Assembly: GCF_017355955.1 (NCBI RefSeq)
Contig: NZ_JAFFID010000005.1
Coordinates: 62,001 to 126,000, forward strand
Direction of reading: 5' to 3'
From: Sabulibacter ruber
GTDB lineage: Bacteria; Bacteroidota; Bacteroidia; Cytophagales; Hymenobacteraceae
DNA length: 64,000 bases
A program made the position numbers and the translations under genes. Of this stretch, positions 23,480 to 31,295 are shown in pieces; within the stretch, counting starts at the first letter, position 1; every line of letters starts with the position of its first letter. The notes below the pieces were generated by a model. It was not told where the DNA came from and made no database searches. It saw nothing but the letters and a program-made list of their open reading frames with translations.

Positions 23480-24757
23480 ATGGCTCGAAAGCAGCACGTG
23501 CGGCAATTTCTGGGGAATTCGGTTTGGTCGGGGCTTTCCACGGTGGCCCGGGCAGGCAGTTCGCTTCTCATCAACAAGTTGTTTGCCGTTTATTATGGCC
23601 CACTTGGGATTACGCTGTTAGCCCATTTCCAGAACCTCATCGCGCTGCTTACCACTCTTCCCAACAGTGGCATCAATGTGGGACTCATCCGGCATCTGGC
23701 CCCACATGAGCCGAATTCCCCTGAGTATCGCTCTTACTTTTGGACGGGCCTACTCCTTAATGCACTCACTTTCCTAGTTGTATTGGGTACCGTTTTCTTA
23801 TTCCCAAGCTTTTTTCTGGAACGTTTCGGGGAGCAACTGCTGGCACAAAAAAGCCAGTTCAGCCTTTGGTTGTTTTTGGGCTTGTTTGTCCTGCTTTTAC
23901 TCCAATTGTTTTGGTTAGCGGTGCTACTGGCCCGCCAAGCGCTGCAACCCTACGTCTGGCTGGGTTTGTTGACTAGTCTCACCAGTATTGCCGTGACGTG
24001 GTGGGCCGTGGGGCGGGTGGATTTGACCACCGCGTTGGTTCTTTTCCTAACTGGCCAGTCTTTTAGTGGGTTGGTGGGAATGGGTGTGGTTTTCTACAAA
24101 AGACTGATACCTGGCTGGCAGATTAGTTTTCCTTCTGGTGTGCTGCGGGATTTGGGCAAGTTCCTTGTAATGGCGCTCTCCACGTTGGTAGGTGCCAAAT
24201 TGGTTGACTTTATGGTGAGGGAAATGGCCATTCAGCAATTCTCTTTGGTGGAGACAGGACTCTGGCAAGCGGTAGCCAAGATCTCTGATAGCTATACCAT
24301 GGTTTATATTTCCATTCTTGGCATGGTGTACTACCCAAAGATTGCAGCGTTGCTACCCCAGCCTGAGCTGCTAAGAGAATATGTTAGAACAGTGTTTTTC
24401 CTGCTGGTGCCTACGGTGGGCCTTGGATTGCTCACCTTTGGGTGGCTGCGGGATTTCTTTATCCAATTCCTGTTTCATCAAGACTTCCTGGCCGCCCGGG
24501 AGCTCATGGACTACCAGTTGGTAGGCGATTTCCTGAAAATGACGGCTTGGGTGCTCTCGTATATCGTGACGGTGCAGGCCCGCGTGAAATTGTATGTCTT
24601 TACGCAGTTGGCTTCCGGGGCGGTTTATGTGGCTTTAGTAGCTTGGCTGATGCCCCTGCTGGGCGTGGAAGGTTTGCCTCTGGCGCATGCACTCCGGTAT
24701 GTTTTGTACCTGTTGTTTCACTTATATCTCTTTCGGTCGTATTTCTCTGCGTCATGA
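23480..24757 (+). CDS. Wzx-type lipid-linked oligosaccharide flippase
   Basis: A 425-residue polytopic membrane protein of the MOP superfamily with about twelve TM segments, starting FLGNSVWSGLSTVARAGSSL, then YYGPLGITLLAHFQNLIALL and NSGINVGLIRHLAPHEP. It fits O-antigen/oligosaccharide translocases that flip undecaprenyl-linked units across the inner membrane. The gene ends in ATGA overlapping the glycosyltransferase start, so both are translated from one transcript. Substrate presumably contains the amino sugar made by the upstream genes. Confidence 0.85.
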   Translation: MARKQHVRQFLGNSVWSGLSTVARAGSSLLINKLFAVYYGPLGITLLAHFQNLIALLTTLPNSGINVGLIRHLAPHEPNSPEYRSYFWTGLLLNALTFLVVLGTVFLFPSFFLERFGEQLLAQKSQFSLWLFLGLFVLLLLQLFWLAVLLARQALQPYVWLGLLTSLTSIAVTWWAVGRVDLTTALVLFLTGQSFSGLVGMGVVFYKRLIPGWQISFPSGVLRDLGKFLVMALSTLVGAKLVDFMVREMAIQQFSLVETGLWQAVAKISDSYTMVYISILGMVYYPKIAALLPQPELLREYVRTVFFLLVPTVGLGLLTFGWLRDFFIQFLFHQDFLAARELMDYQLVGDFLKMTAWVLSYIVTVQARVKLYVFTQLASGAVYVALVAWLMPLLGVEGLPLAHALRYVLYLLFHLYLFRSYFSAS

Positions 24758-25722
24758 ATCAGCCCTTGGTTTCTATCATCTGCCTCTGCTATAATCACGC
24801 GCCTTTTTTGCGGGAGGCCCTGGATTCGGTTCTGGCTCAGACGTATTCCAACTTGGAGATATTGTTGGTGGATGACCTGAGTACCGATGACAGCGTTACC
24901 ATCATTGAAGAATATGTGCGGCAATATCCTCAAATCCGCTTCATCCGGCACCAAGAGAACAAAGGGAATTGTGCCTCCTTCAATGAGGCCCTGCAACTGA
25001 GCAAAGGCGAGTTCATCATTGATTTCGCGACCGATGATGTTCTGGCCCCGGAGCGGGTAGCTAAGCAGGTAGAGGCCTTTCAACAATTGTCCCCTACATA
25101 CGGCGTAGTCTACACCGATGCCGAGTTGATTGACGAACAATCTGTTCATTTGGGGTACTTTTACAGTAGAACCGCCAATGGCCACCCGCAGCCTGCGCCT
25201 GCGCAAGGCGAGGTATTCTCAGAGGTATTAGGGCGTTACTTCATTTGCCCGCCCACCATGATGATGCGCCGGCAGGCGTTGGAAGAGTTGAAGGGCTATG
25301 ATCCCGAGCTGGCTTATGAAGACTTTGACTTTTGGGTGAGATCTTCCCGAAACTTGCAGTACCATTTCTTGGATCAGGTTCTTTGCAAACGGCGGATGCA
25401 CCCGCGTTCCCTCTCCAGGCAAGTATACCAGAAAGGCGACAAGCAACTGGCATCTACCATCAAGGTGATTCAGAAAGCCCAAAGGTTGGTCCGTACCCCG
25501 CAAGAAAAAGAAGCACTACGGGACAGAATCAGGTACGAGGCCCGGCATGCCTACTTCACCGGTAATTACCCTGAGGCTGCTCAATTGTTAACCCTGCTGA
25601 AGGAGGAACAGGGAATGACGGTTACTTACCAGGTGCTCCAGGTGCTGGCGCAGAAACGGGTGCCGCTGCAATTCCTGCGGAAGTGGTATCACCACTGGAA
25701 GTACGGCAATACCGTTGCATGA
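24754..25722 (+). CDS. Family 2 glycosyltransferase
   Basis: A 322-residue GT-A enzyme. It begins MNQPLVSIICLCYNHAPFLR, with LEILLVDDLSTDDSVTII, FIRHQENKGNCASFNEAL and a DFATDDVLAP motif in place of the usual DxD region, then TDAELIDEQ and YEDFDFWVRSSRN. It should transfer a sugar from an NDP donor to a lipid-linked or protein acceptor in the cytosol. The start overlaps the flippase stop (ATGA). The last 101 bp overlap the 3' end of the converging gene at 25622-27109. Confidence 0.88.
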   Translation: MNQPLVSIICLCYNHAPFLREALDSVLAQTYSNLEILLVDDLSTDDSVTIIEEYVRQYPQIRFIRHQENKGNCASFNEALQLSKGEFIIDFATDDVLAPERVAKQVEAFQQLSPTYGVVYTDAELIDEQSVHLGYFYSRTANGHPQPAPAQGEVFSEVLGRYFICPPTMMMRRQALEELKGYDPELAYEDFDFWVRSSRNLQYHFLDQVLCKRRMHPRSLSRQVYQKGDKQLASTIKVIQKAQRLVRTPQEKEALRDRIRYEARHAYFTGNYPEAAQLLTLLKEEQGMTVTYQVLQVLAQKRVPLQFLRKWYHHWKYGNTVA

Positions 25723-27109
25723 AATTCTGGATCAACTGCGTGAACACCCTATCGGTACCCAGGCCTGACCCGCTTTGGATGGAGCCAGTGTTCAGGACGG
25801 CATGCTTGTTTGAAAGCTCTGTCAGGGTGATTTCTCCGCCGCCCGAGCCATTCCAGGTAGGATCTCCGGCCACGTAAGTGTGAGGGACCGTGGCTTCGGT
25901 TTTGTTCAGGCCTTTGGCGATGACCACGGTTTGGGCAGGAGAACTCCAGGTGGTTTTGTCGGTTTCATCCCCGCAGATGGGCAAGCCATCTAACCCATGT
26001 TCCCCAAAGAGATCGCCTTCTTTTGTTTCTGTGCCCTCAAAAAGCCAATGGAAAGGAGCCAGTACCTTGTACGGAGCGAAAGTGCCTATGCCCGGTTCAG
26101 AGAAGTGGGCCCCCAATAATTGCGCCTCCGGGTGGGGAGTATGGCGCCAGAGGCAACCTCGTTTTGCCTCATTTTGGAAAAAAGAGCCGTTTTTCCGGCA
26201 TTCCAATTGGGTGAAATTCTGGTGGCAGCGCACTTGCCAATACACCTGGTTGCCTCCCAACGCTAGCAATGATTTTTGTTTCTGAAACACCAGTTCCCGC
26301 AGGGCCTGGTACATTTTGTCAGAGAAGTACTCAGCGTGGTAAGCCAGTACCAGCACCTCGTACTCTTGGAAAAGTTCTGGGTGCGCCTCCAGGTAAAAAT
26401 CAGGGTAAAGGTCTGCCTGGTGGTGCCGGGAAAACCACTGAAAAATGTTGGCTTCTATCTGTAGGTTATGCTGATAAGAGGTTGTGCATTGATAGGAGAG
26501 GGCCGTGTTGGGCCGCAACGCCGAGGCAAAAGGCACATACCCGTCAAAGATGGCATTCCGGTACAGAGACTGACCGCCGTAGGCATTGTAGGCCAACCAA
26601 GTAGTCATCGGAGCAAGAACGGCAACTTTGCTTCCGGAAACAGGAGAACCCACCAGAAAATGGATTTCAGAGGTTTGCTCCAGGGCACGGCTTGAGAGCA
26701 ACGCCCGGTAATACCCTGCAGGACTTTCCGGAGCCAGTGCGTAGTGCCAGCCAACCGCCCAATGGCAGCCACTCTGAGCCTCATCTATGGTTTCTTCCTG
26801 AGGTAGTTCGTCAAAGGAATGGATAGCCAGGTCTTCCCATTTGCCATGTGCCACGTAACGCTGCACCAGGAGCTGGTTCTGGGGCTGAAGGGCTTTGAGG
26901 TGGAACGAGACAGTTTCCCCGGGTTTATAGTACAGTTTGTTGGTGTAGCCTTCCAATGGTTGGGGCACCATGTCGGGGGTGACTTCATCAACGGTGAAGG
27001 TGGGTCTGGTTCTGAGTCGCCAGAGAAGGTGTTTCAGCGGACCCACGGTTTTAAGCAGAATTGGCAAAAGCGCCGGGAAAACGTGGCTAACTCTTCTAGC
27101 TAACCTCAT
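25622..27109 (-). CDS. N,N-dimethylformamidase large-subunit-like protein
   Basis: A 495-residue protein resembling the C-terminal domain of the N,N-dimethylformamidase beta subunit: VAVLAPMTTWLAYNAYGGQSLY, FDGYVPFASALRPNT, VLVLAYHAEYFSDKMYQALR and SLLALGGNQVYW. Homologues without the amidase partner occur in many glycan or capsule regions and their function is unknown. No signal peptide is clear. The start overlaps the methyltransferase stop by 14 bp, so both are probably co-transcribed leftward. The final 33 residues (…AAAPVSAPAPGAPGK) are low-complexity and encoded opposite the glycosyltransferase 3' end. The family call is from motif memory and moderately sure. Confidence 0.65.
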   Translation of the reverse strand: MRLARRVSHVFPALLPILLKTVGPLKHLLWRLRTRPTFTVDEVTPDMVPQPLEGYTNKLYYKPGETVSFHLKALQPQNQLLVQRYVAHGKWEDLAIHSFDELPQEETIDEAQSGCHWAVGWHYALAPESPAGYYRALLSSRALEQTSEIHFLVGSPVSGSKVAVLAPMTTWLAYNAYGGQSLYRNAIFDGYVPFASALRPNTALSYQCTTSYQHNLQIEANIFQWFSRHHQADLYPDFYLEAHPELFQEYEVLVLAYHAEYFSDKMYQALRELVFQKQKSLLALGGNQVYWQVRCHQNFTQLECRKNGSFFQNEAKRGCLWRHTPHPEAQLLGAHFSEPGIGTFAPYKVLAPFHWLFEGTETKEGDLFGEHGLDGLPICGDETDKTTWSSPAQTVVIAKGLNKTEATVPHTYVAGDPTWNGSGGGEITLTELSNKHAVLNTGSIQSGSGLGTDRVFTQLIQNFMQRYCRTSSGDTTSAGIAAAPVSAPAPGAPGK

Positions 27110-27866
27110 GTGGCTCTGGTGAGGCTACAAAAATCACTTCTTTCTGGCCCAAGCCTAGCCGCGCCTGATCTTCGGGGGCAAAGGTTTGGGCGTACTCCAC
27201 GGCTTCCACCTTAAAGCCTTCAGCTGCTACCCGCTGGGCAAAATCCTGCCCGTAGTTCCGGTAGCGGTCGGCCTGGCCGTAGGCCTGCAGGCGCTGCTGG
27301 GGAGTAACGGCATCGGGCTTTTCCAGGGTAGCGGCAGATAAAGTGAGCCGGGCTTGCAGCAGAAGCCTACCTGTGGGTTTTAATACTCGCCTGAGTTCAC
27401 GCAGCGCTTTTTGGTCATCTGGCACGTGGGCCAGCACATGAGAGCAAAGGATGAGGTCAAACGTCGCATCGGGGTAGGGCAGGGCCTGGATGTCCACGTG
27501 GTCCATGGCTACGGGTGAGGTAAGATCGGCGCTGCGGTATTTCAGGTTCAACAATCTTTTCAGGCGCTGCTGCAAAATAGGTTCGGGGGCCATGTGCAGT
27601 ACTTCCAACGGGCGTTCCGCAATGCTAACCTGCTCCTGTAAGTAAAGCCACAAGAGCCGGTGCCGCTCTACGGTGTGGCAGCGGGGGCAAAGGGCCTGCG
27701 GCCGGCGCTCTGAGCCAAACGGCAGAAACGTTCTGAAAGAGCCTTCGCAGAGAGGGCAATACACCTTGTTGCCCAGATACAGCCAGCTTCTGGAAAGCCA
27801 GAACAGCTTCCGTAAAGAGAGCCGGGTGTGGGCCGGAAGGATTTTCTTCAGCAAAAGCAAAGACAT
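27096..27866 (-). CDS. SAM-dependent methyltransferase with N-terminal zinc ribbon
   Basis: A 256-residue protein. Residues 25-60 hold a four-cysteine ribbon, CPLC…CPRC (VYCPLCEGSFRTFLPFG … ALCPRCHTVERHRLLW). A class I methyltransferase fold follows: VLHMAPEPILQQRL, the acidic motif in KYRSADLTSPVAMDHVDIQA, FDLILCSHVLAHVPDD and LKPTGRLLLQARL. The acceptor is unknown; its position at the end of the glycan region suggests a sugar or lipid-linked acceptor. The ATG at 27866 is chosen over an upstream TTG. Overlaps the next gene by 14 bp. Confidence 0.8.
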   Translation of the reverse strand: MSLLLLKKILPAHTRLSLRKLFWLSRSWLYLGNKVYCPLCEGSFRTFLPFGSERRPQALCPRCHTVERHRLLWLYLQEQVSIAERPLEVLHMAPEPILQQRLKRLLNLKYRSADLTSPVAMDHVDIQALPYPDATFDLILCSHVLAHVPDDQKALRELRRVLKPTGRLLLQARLTLSAATLEKPDAVTPQQRLQAYGQADRYRNYGQDFAQRVAAEGFKVEAVEYAQTFAPEDQARLGLGQKEVIFVASPEPHEVS

Positions 27867-28042
27867 AGAGGCAGGCAAGGTCTGTCCAAAGATAAAAATT
27901 ACTGGTTGTTTTTCTAAGTGCCGGCAAATACTGACACCCTGCCCGCCGATTTACGTAGGGATAATTCTACTAATAGGTGTTGAGGAGACAGTTGGTTCAC
28001 CACTCGGGAACGCATCTGTCGGGCATTCTGCGCGAAAAGTGA

Positions 28043-28050
28043 TATATTTG
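28043..28050 (+). promoter_or_regulatory. -7 box of the desaturase gene
   Basis: TATATTTG, exact consensus, ends 22 bp before the ATG. No clear -33 box. The rest of spacer 27867-28072 shows nothing further. Confidence 0.5.
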
Positions 28051-28072
28051 TTCTTCCATATCTAACAGACAT

Positions 28073-29056
28073 ATGATTGAAAAGGCCATACACACCCGTA
28101 CCGAGGTGATGAAATACTTAGAGAACTTCCTGGATAAAGCTCTTCCGGAGTTCCTAAAATCTGTGGAGGATAGCTGGCAACCCGCCGATTTCTTGCCAGA
28201 TGCTCGCCTGGACTCGTTTTTTGACGAGCTGCGTGATCTGCGGGAGCGTGCCCGCGAGCTTTCTTATGACTTGCTGGCCGTCTTGATTGGCGACACCATC
28301 ACGGAGGAGGCCCTGCCTACCTACGAGAGCTGGATCATGAGCATCAAGGATGTGAACCGCGACCCAGACTCTTCCTGGATGAAATGGAACCGCGGCTGGA
28401 CCTCTGAGGAAAACCGCCACGGCGATCTGCTCAATCGTTATCTGTACCTGACCGGCCGCATTGACATGCGCCAGATGGAGGCGTCTACCCAGTACCTGAT
28501 CGCCGACGGCATGGACATTCAGACCGATGACGACCCGTACCGCAGCTTTGTGTACACCTCGTTCCAGGAAACGGCTACCAACGTATCGCACCGCCGGGTG
28601 GGCGCTTTGGCCAAGAAAGCCGGCGAAACCACGTTGTCCCGGATCTGTAACTACATCGCCGCCGACGAAGGACGCCACGCCAAGGCGTACAAAACCTTTG
28701 TGAAGAAAATCTTTGAGGTAGACCCGTCTGAGATGATGATCGCCTTTGAAGACATGATGCGCAAAAAGATTGTGATGCCGGCGCACTACCTGCGCGAACT
28801 GGGCATTGACCAGGGGCAGACCTTCGGGCATTTCACAGACGCCGCCCAGCGTATTGGGGTGTACACCTCCTCAGACTACGTGGAAATTATGGAAACCCTC
28901 ATCAGAGAGTGGAAAATCTCCAGCATCACTGGGCTGAACGAAGCTGGTGAGCGCGCCCGTGACTACTTAATGGCCTTGCCAAACCGTTTGCGCCGCGTGG
29001 CAGAACGCCTGCGCGTACCAGAACTGCAGTACAAGTTCAAGTGGATTGACAGCTAA
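28073..29056 (+). CDS. Acyl-ACP (stearoyl-ACP type) desaturase
   Basis: A soluble di-iron fatty-acid desaturase of 327 residues that introduces a cis double bond into acyl-ACP. Iron ligands sit in WTSEENRHGDLLNRYL (EENRH) and YIAADEGRHAKAYK (DEGRH), with the middle glutamate in SFVYTSFQETATNVSHRR. The ATG at 28073 is consistent with the -7 box. It is monocistronic, ending at a strong terminator. In Bacteroidota such enzymes adjust membrane fluidity, commonly with temperature. Confidence 0.92.
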   Translation: MIEKAIHTRTEVMKYLENFLDKALPEFLKSVEDSWQPADFLPDARLDSFFDELRDLRERARELSYDLLAVLIGDTITEEALPTYESWIMSIKDVNRDPDSSWMKWNRGWTSEENRHGDLLNRYLYLTGRIDMRQMEASTQYLIADGMDIQTDDDPYRSFVYTSFQETATNVSHRRVGALAKKAGETTLSRICNYIAADEGRHAKAYKTFVKKIFEVDPSEMMIAFEDMMRKKIVMPAHYLRELGIDQGQTFGHFTDAAQRIGVYTSSDYVEIMETLIREWKISSITGLNEAGERARDYLMALPNRLRRVAERLRVPELQYKFKWIDS

Positions 29057-29095
29057 GAAACGCCATTTCTGGCCTCTTTTCAGGAAAATAAAACA

Positions 29096-29127
29096 AAAAC
29101 GCCCTGCAGAAATCTGTAGGGCGTTTT
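29096..29127. terminator. Desaturase terminator
   Basis: Stem AAAACGCCCT / AGGGCGTTTT with extra pairs (GCAG/CTGT) and a short loop, followed by TTTT; A-rich on the other side. A weak palindromic element (29060-29095) precedes it. Confidence 0.85.
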
Positions 29128-29190
29128 GCTTCCAACTTCACCATTTATGTAAGAACGGCAGGTGCTACCAGTGGTTTTAAGAATAGGAAT

Positions 29191-29478
29191 TTAATTGGTT
29201 CCCACCACTTGTACTCCTTTCCAGAAAGCAATAAACCCTTCAATTCTCTTCGCTTTCTCTTGGGGGTGAGGGTAAGTCCAGGCAGCATCTGGGTTCTCAA
29301 AATGCCCAACCTGTACTGAATAATAAGAGGCTTCTCCTTTCCAGGGGCACATAGAATGCCTGCTGCTGGGCTTAAAGAACTCCCAGTTCAAAGAAGACGG
29401 CGGAAAATAGTGGTTCCCTTCAACTTCAATGGTCGTTTCACTCTCCGCTAGAACTGTATTTCTCCAAATGGCACGCAT
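29191..29478 (-). CDS. DUF427 family protein
   Basis: A compact 95-residue protein with the DUF427 pattern: MRAIWRNTVLAESETTIEVEG, NHYFPPSSLNWEFFKPSS, the conserved CPWKGEASYYSV and the C-terminal KAKRIEGFIAFWKGVQV. The family is small, cytosolic and of unknown function. It faces the VWA gene across a 136-bp AT-rich spacer and converges with the desaturase gene. Confidence 0.85.
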   Translation of the reverse strand: MRAIWRNTVLAESETTIEVEGNHYFPPSSLNWEFFKPSSRHSMCPWKGEASYYSVQVGHFENPDAAWTYPHPQEKAKRIEGFIAFWKGVQVVGTN

Positions 29479-29614
29479 ACTGGTAAGTAATTTGTATTTT
29501 TATTATAAATTGATAGGATTAATTATTCTTGTTTACTCGTTTACGGATAGAAGGTTACCTTTCATAAGAACATTTGCGTTTACACGTTGTTAAAGGAATA
29601 GACAATTAAAGCCC

Positions 29615-30715
29615 ATGGCAGCCGGATATAGATTCACCAATTTTGTACCGGAGGAGCCCCAAGACAAGGGGTTTGAGTCTTTGCTCAAGATTTTCCTCCA
29701 ATTGATTACCCTTACCTCCGGAGACGTAGCCGAAGCCATGTCCTGGATGAGCGAGCTGGACAAGCGCTACAAGCTCACCGATGACTCCTATGGCTTAGGA
29801 GACTTCTTCGAGGACCTGAAAAAGAACGGGTACATAGACGACAAAGGCCCAGACGGGCAATTCAAGCTGCAAGCCAAAGGTGAGCAGAAAATCAGGAAAG
29901 ACGCGCTGGAAGAAATCTTCGGGAAACTGAAGAAAGGCGGCAAAGGCAACCACACCACGCCTAAAACCGGCATTGGGGATGAGCCCTCCGCTGACCGCCG
30001 CGAGTTCCAGTTCGGAGATGCGCTGGAGCAGATTGAATTGACTGAGTCCATCCGCAACGCGCAGGTACACCACGGCCTGGAAGATGACTTTTTCCTCACC
30101 GAAAGGGATCTGGAGGTAACCGAGCGCGAGCACAAAAGCCTTACCAGCACCGTGCTCATGATTGACATCTCGCACTCCATGATTCTGTACGGCGAAGACC
30201 GCATCACGCCCGCCAAAAAAGTAGCCATGGCCCTGGCCGAGCTGGTCAAGATCAAGTACCCCAAAGACAACCTGGACATTATTGTGTTTGGGAACGATGC
30301 CTGGCAGATCAGCGTGAAAGACCTGCCGTACCTCATGGTAGGGCCGTACCACACCAACACCGTAGCCGGTCTGGAACTGGCCATGGATTTGCTGCGCCGC
30401 CGCAAAACCGCCAACAAACAGATTTTCATGATCACCGACGGGAAGCCAACGTGCCTGAAAGAAGGCCTGAAATACTACAAGAACAGTTTCGGGCTGGACA
30501 GAAAGGTGGTCAATAAGACCCTGAACCTGGCCGCCCAGTGCCGCCGCTTAGGTATTCCTATTACCACGTTCATGATTGCCTCAGACCCGTATCTGCAGCA
30601 GTTTGTGGAGGAGTTTACCCAGGTGAACAACGGACAGGCCTACTACAGCAGCCTGAAAGGATTGGGGAACCTGGTGTTCCGGGACTACGGCCGAAACAAA
30701 AAGAAGCGGTTCTAG
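29615..30715 (+). CDS. VWA-domain protein, partner of the AAA+ ATPase
   Basis: A 366-residue cytosolic protein. The N-terminal 160 residues are helical and charged; the C-terminal part is a von Willebrand A domain with an intact MIDAS: D184-I-S-H-S in VLMIDISHSMILYGED, plus NTVAGLELAMDLL and FMITDGKPT. Such proteins pair with MoxR/chelatase-type AAA+ ATPases to insert metals or remodel complexes. The ATPase is encoded 580 bp downstream on the same strand, with two tiny opposing genes between. The ATG at 29615 starts MAAGYRFTNFVPEEP. Confidence 0.88.
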   Translation: MAAGYRFTNFVPEEPQDKGFESLLKIFLQLITLTSGDVAEAMSWMSELDKRYKLTDDSYGLGDFFEDLKKNGYIDDKGPDGQFKLQAKGEQKIRKDALEEIFGKLKKGGKGNHTTPKTGIGDEPSADRREFQFGDALEQIELTESIRNAQVHHGLEDDFFLTERDLEVTEREHKSLTSTVLMIDISHSMILYGEDRITPAKKVAMALAELVKIKYPKDNLDIIVFGNDAWQISVKDLPYLMVGPYHTNTVAGLELAMDLLRRRKTANKQIFMITDGKPTCLKEGLKYYKNSFGLDRKVVNKTLNLAAQCRRLGIPITTFMIASDPYLQQFVEEFTQVNNGQAYYSSLKGLGNLVFRDYGRNKKKRF

Positions 30716-30732
30716 TTAACTAGAAAGCCTGT

Positions 30733-30769
30733 GTTTCGGGGCTGTTTTCTCAAAAGCGAGTTCAAAACG
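30733..30769. repeat. Palindromic element
   Basis: GTTTCGGGGCTGTTTTCTC then AAAAGCGAGTTCAAAACG, 18 bp after the VWA stop, between converging genes. Confidence 0.7.
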
Positions 30770-30780
30770 GACTTTGGGGC

Positions 30781-30963
30781 TTATCGCTTGGAGCCAGATT
30801 CCAGTTCTCGCTTGCGCAGCAGGTTGCCTACGGTTCCCAGGACAATACAGACGCCCATCAGACTGTAAAAGAGGGACTGATCAATCATGTGGGTGATGCG
30901 CAGGAAAGCGCCTGTAATGGCAAGGACAGTGGCTCCAAAATAGGCAAGAGAGGAACGTTTCAT
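30781..30963 (-). CDS. Small two-TM membrane protein (60 residues)
   Basis: An ATG at 30963 opens a 60-residue frame: basic MKRSS start, TM 1 (LAYFGATVLAITGAFL), TM 2 (FYSLMGVCIVLGTVGNLL) and a basic RKRELESGSKR tail. The longer frame to 31095 would run through a palindromic element and is unlikely. I know no family. With the neighbouring 58-residue protein it forms a pair on the minus strand, inserted between VWA and AAA+ genes. Confidence 0.65.
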   Translation of the reverse strand: MKRSSLAYFGATVLAITGAFLRITHMIDQSLFYSLMGVCIVLGTVGNLLRKRELESGSKR

Positions 30964-30997
30964 GTGTGTTAAGTAAACGTAAGATTTGATTTGAATG

Positions 30998-31034
30998 CGT
31001 TTCAGGGCTGTTTTATGAGAAATAGGCGCGAAAC
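30998..31034. repeat. Palindromic element
   Basis: CGTTTCAGGGCTGTTTTATG then AGAAATAGGCGCGAAAC, between the two small membrane-protein genes. Confidence 0.7.
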
Positions 31035-31045
31035 AGAAAAGGCTA

Positions 31046-31222
31046 TTACGCAGGTTTTCTGTGCTGAACAAGGTAAGAGACAAGGCTGAGCGCACCTCCT
31101 GTCATGATGAGAAACAACGCTAGATACGCAGGAGCAGCCTTAAACAGGCACAGACCAAGACCCAGGAATACCAGCAAACGAGCCAGTACCATAAGCCAAA
31201 CCGAAGACCTGAGAACGCGCAT
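31046..31222 (-). CDS. Small two-TM membrane protein (58 residues)
   Basis: Too short for common ORF cut-offs. ATG at 31222 to TAA at 31046: MRVLRSSVWLMVLARLLVFL at the start, with TM 1 (MVLARLLVFLGLGLCLF) and TM 2 (YLALFLIMTGGALSLVSYL), then a basic tail QHRKPA. Its size, two-TM topology and short basic tail match the 60-residue protein downstream, so the two may be paralogues or form a complex. Divergent from the AAA+ gene. Confidence 0.6.
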   Translation of the reverse strand: MRVLRSSVWLMVLARLLVFLGLGLCLFKAAPAYLALFLIMTGGALSLVSYLVQHRKPA

Positions 31223-31230
31223 ACCAAGTT

Positions 31231-31238
31231 TATTTTTG
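31231..31238 (+). promoter_or_regulatory. Candidate -7 box of the AAA+ gene
   Basis: TATTTTTG, exact consensus, 57 bp before the ATG at 31296. The AAA+ gene may therefore be transcribed separately from the VWA gene. Confidence 0.35.
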
Positions 31239-31295
31239 TTTTCTTCAAGGTACTCATTTTAACTTAAAACAAATTCACCACTAGACATCAACCAG

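Noticed and set aside
24442..24753. Upstream extension of the glycosyltransferase frame
   Set aside because: It lies entirely inside the flippase gene in another frame; the ATGA overlap at 24754 gives the family N-terminus.
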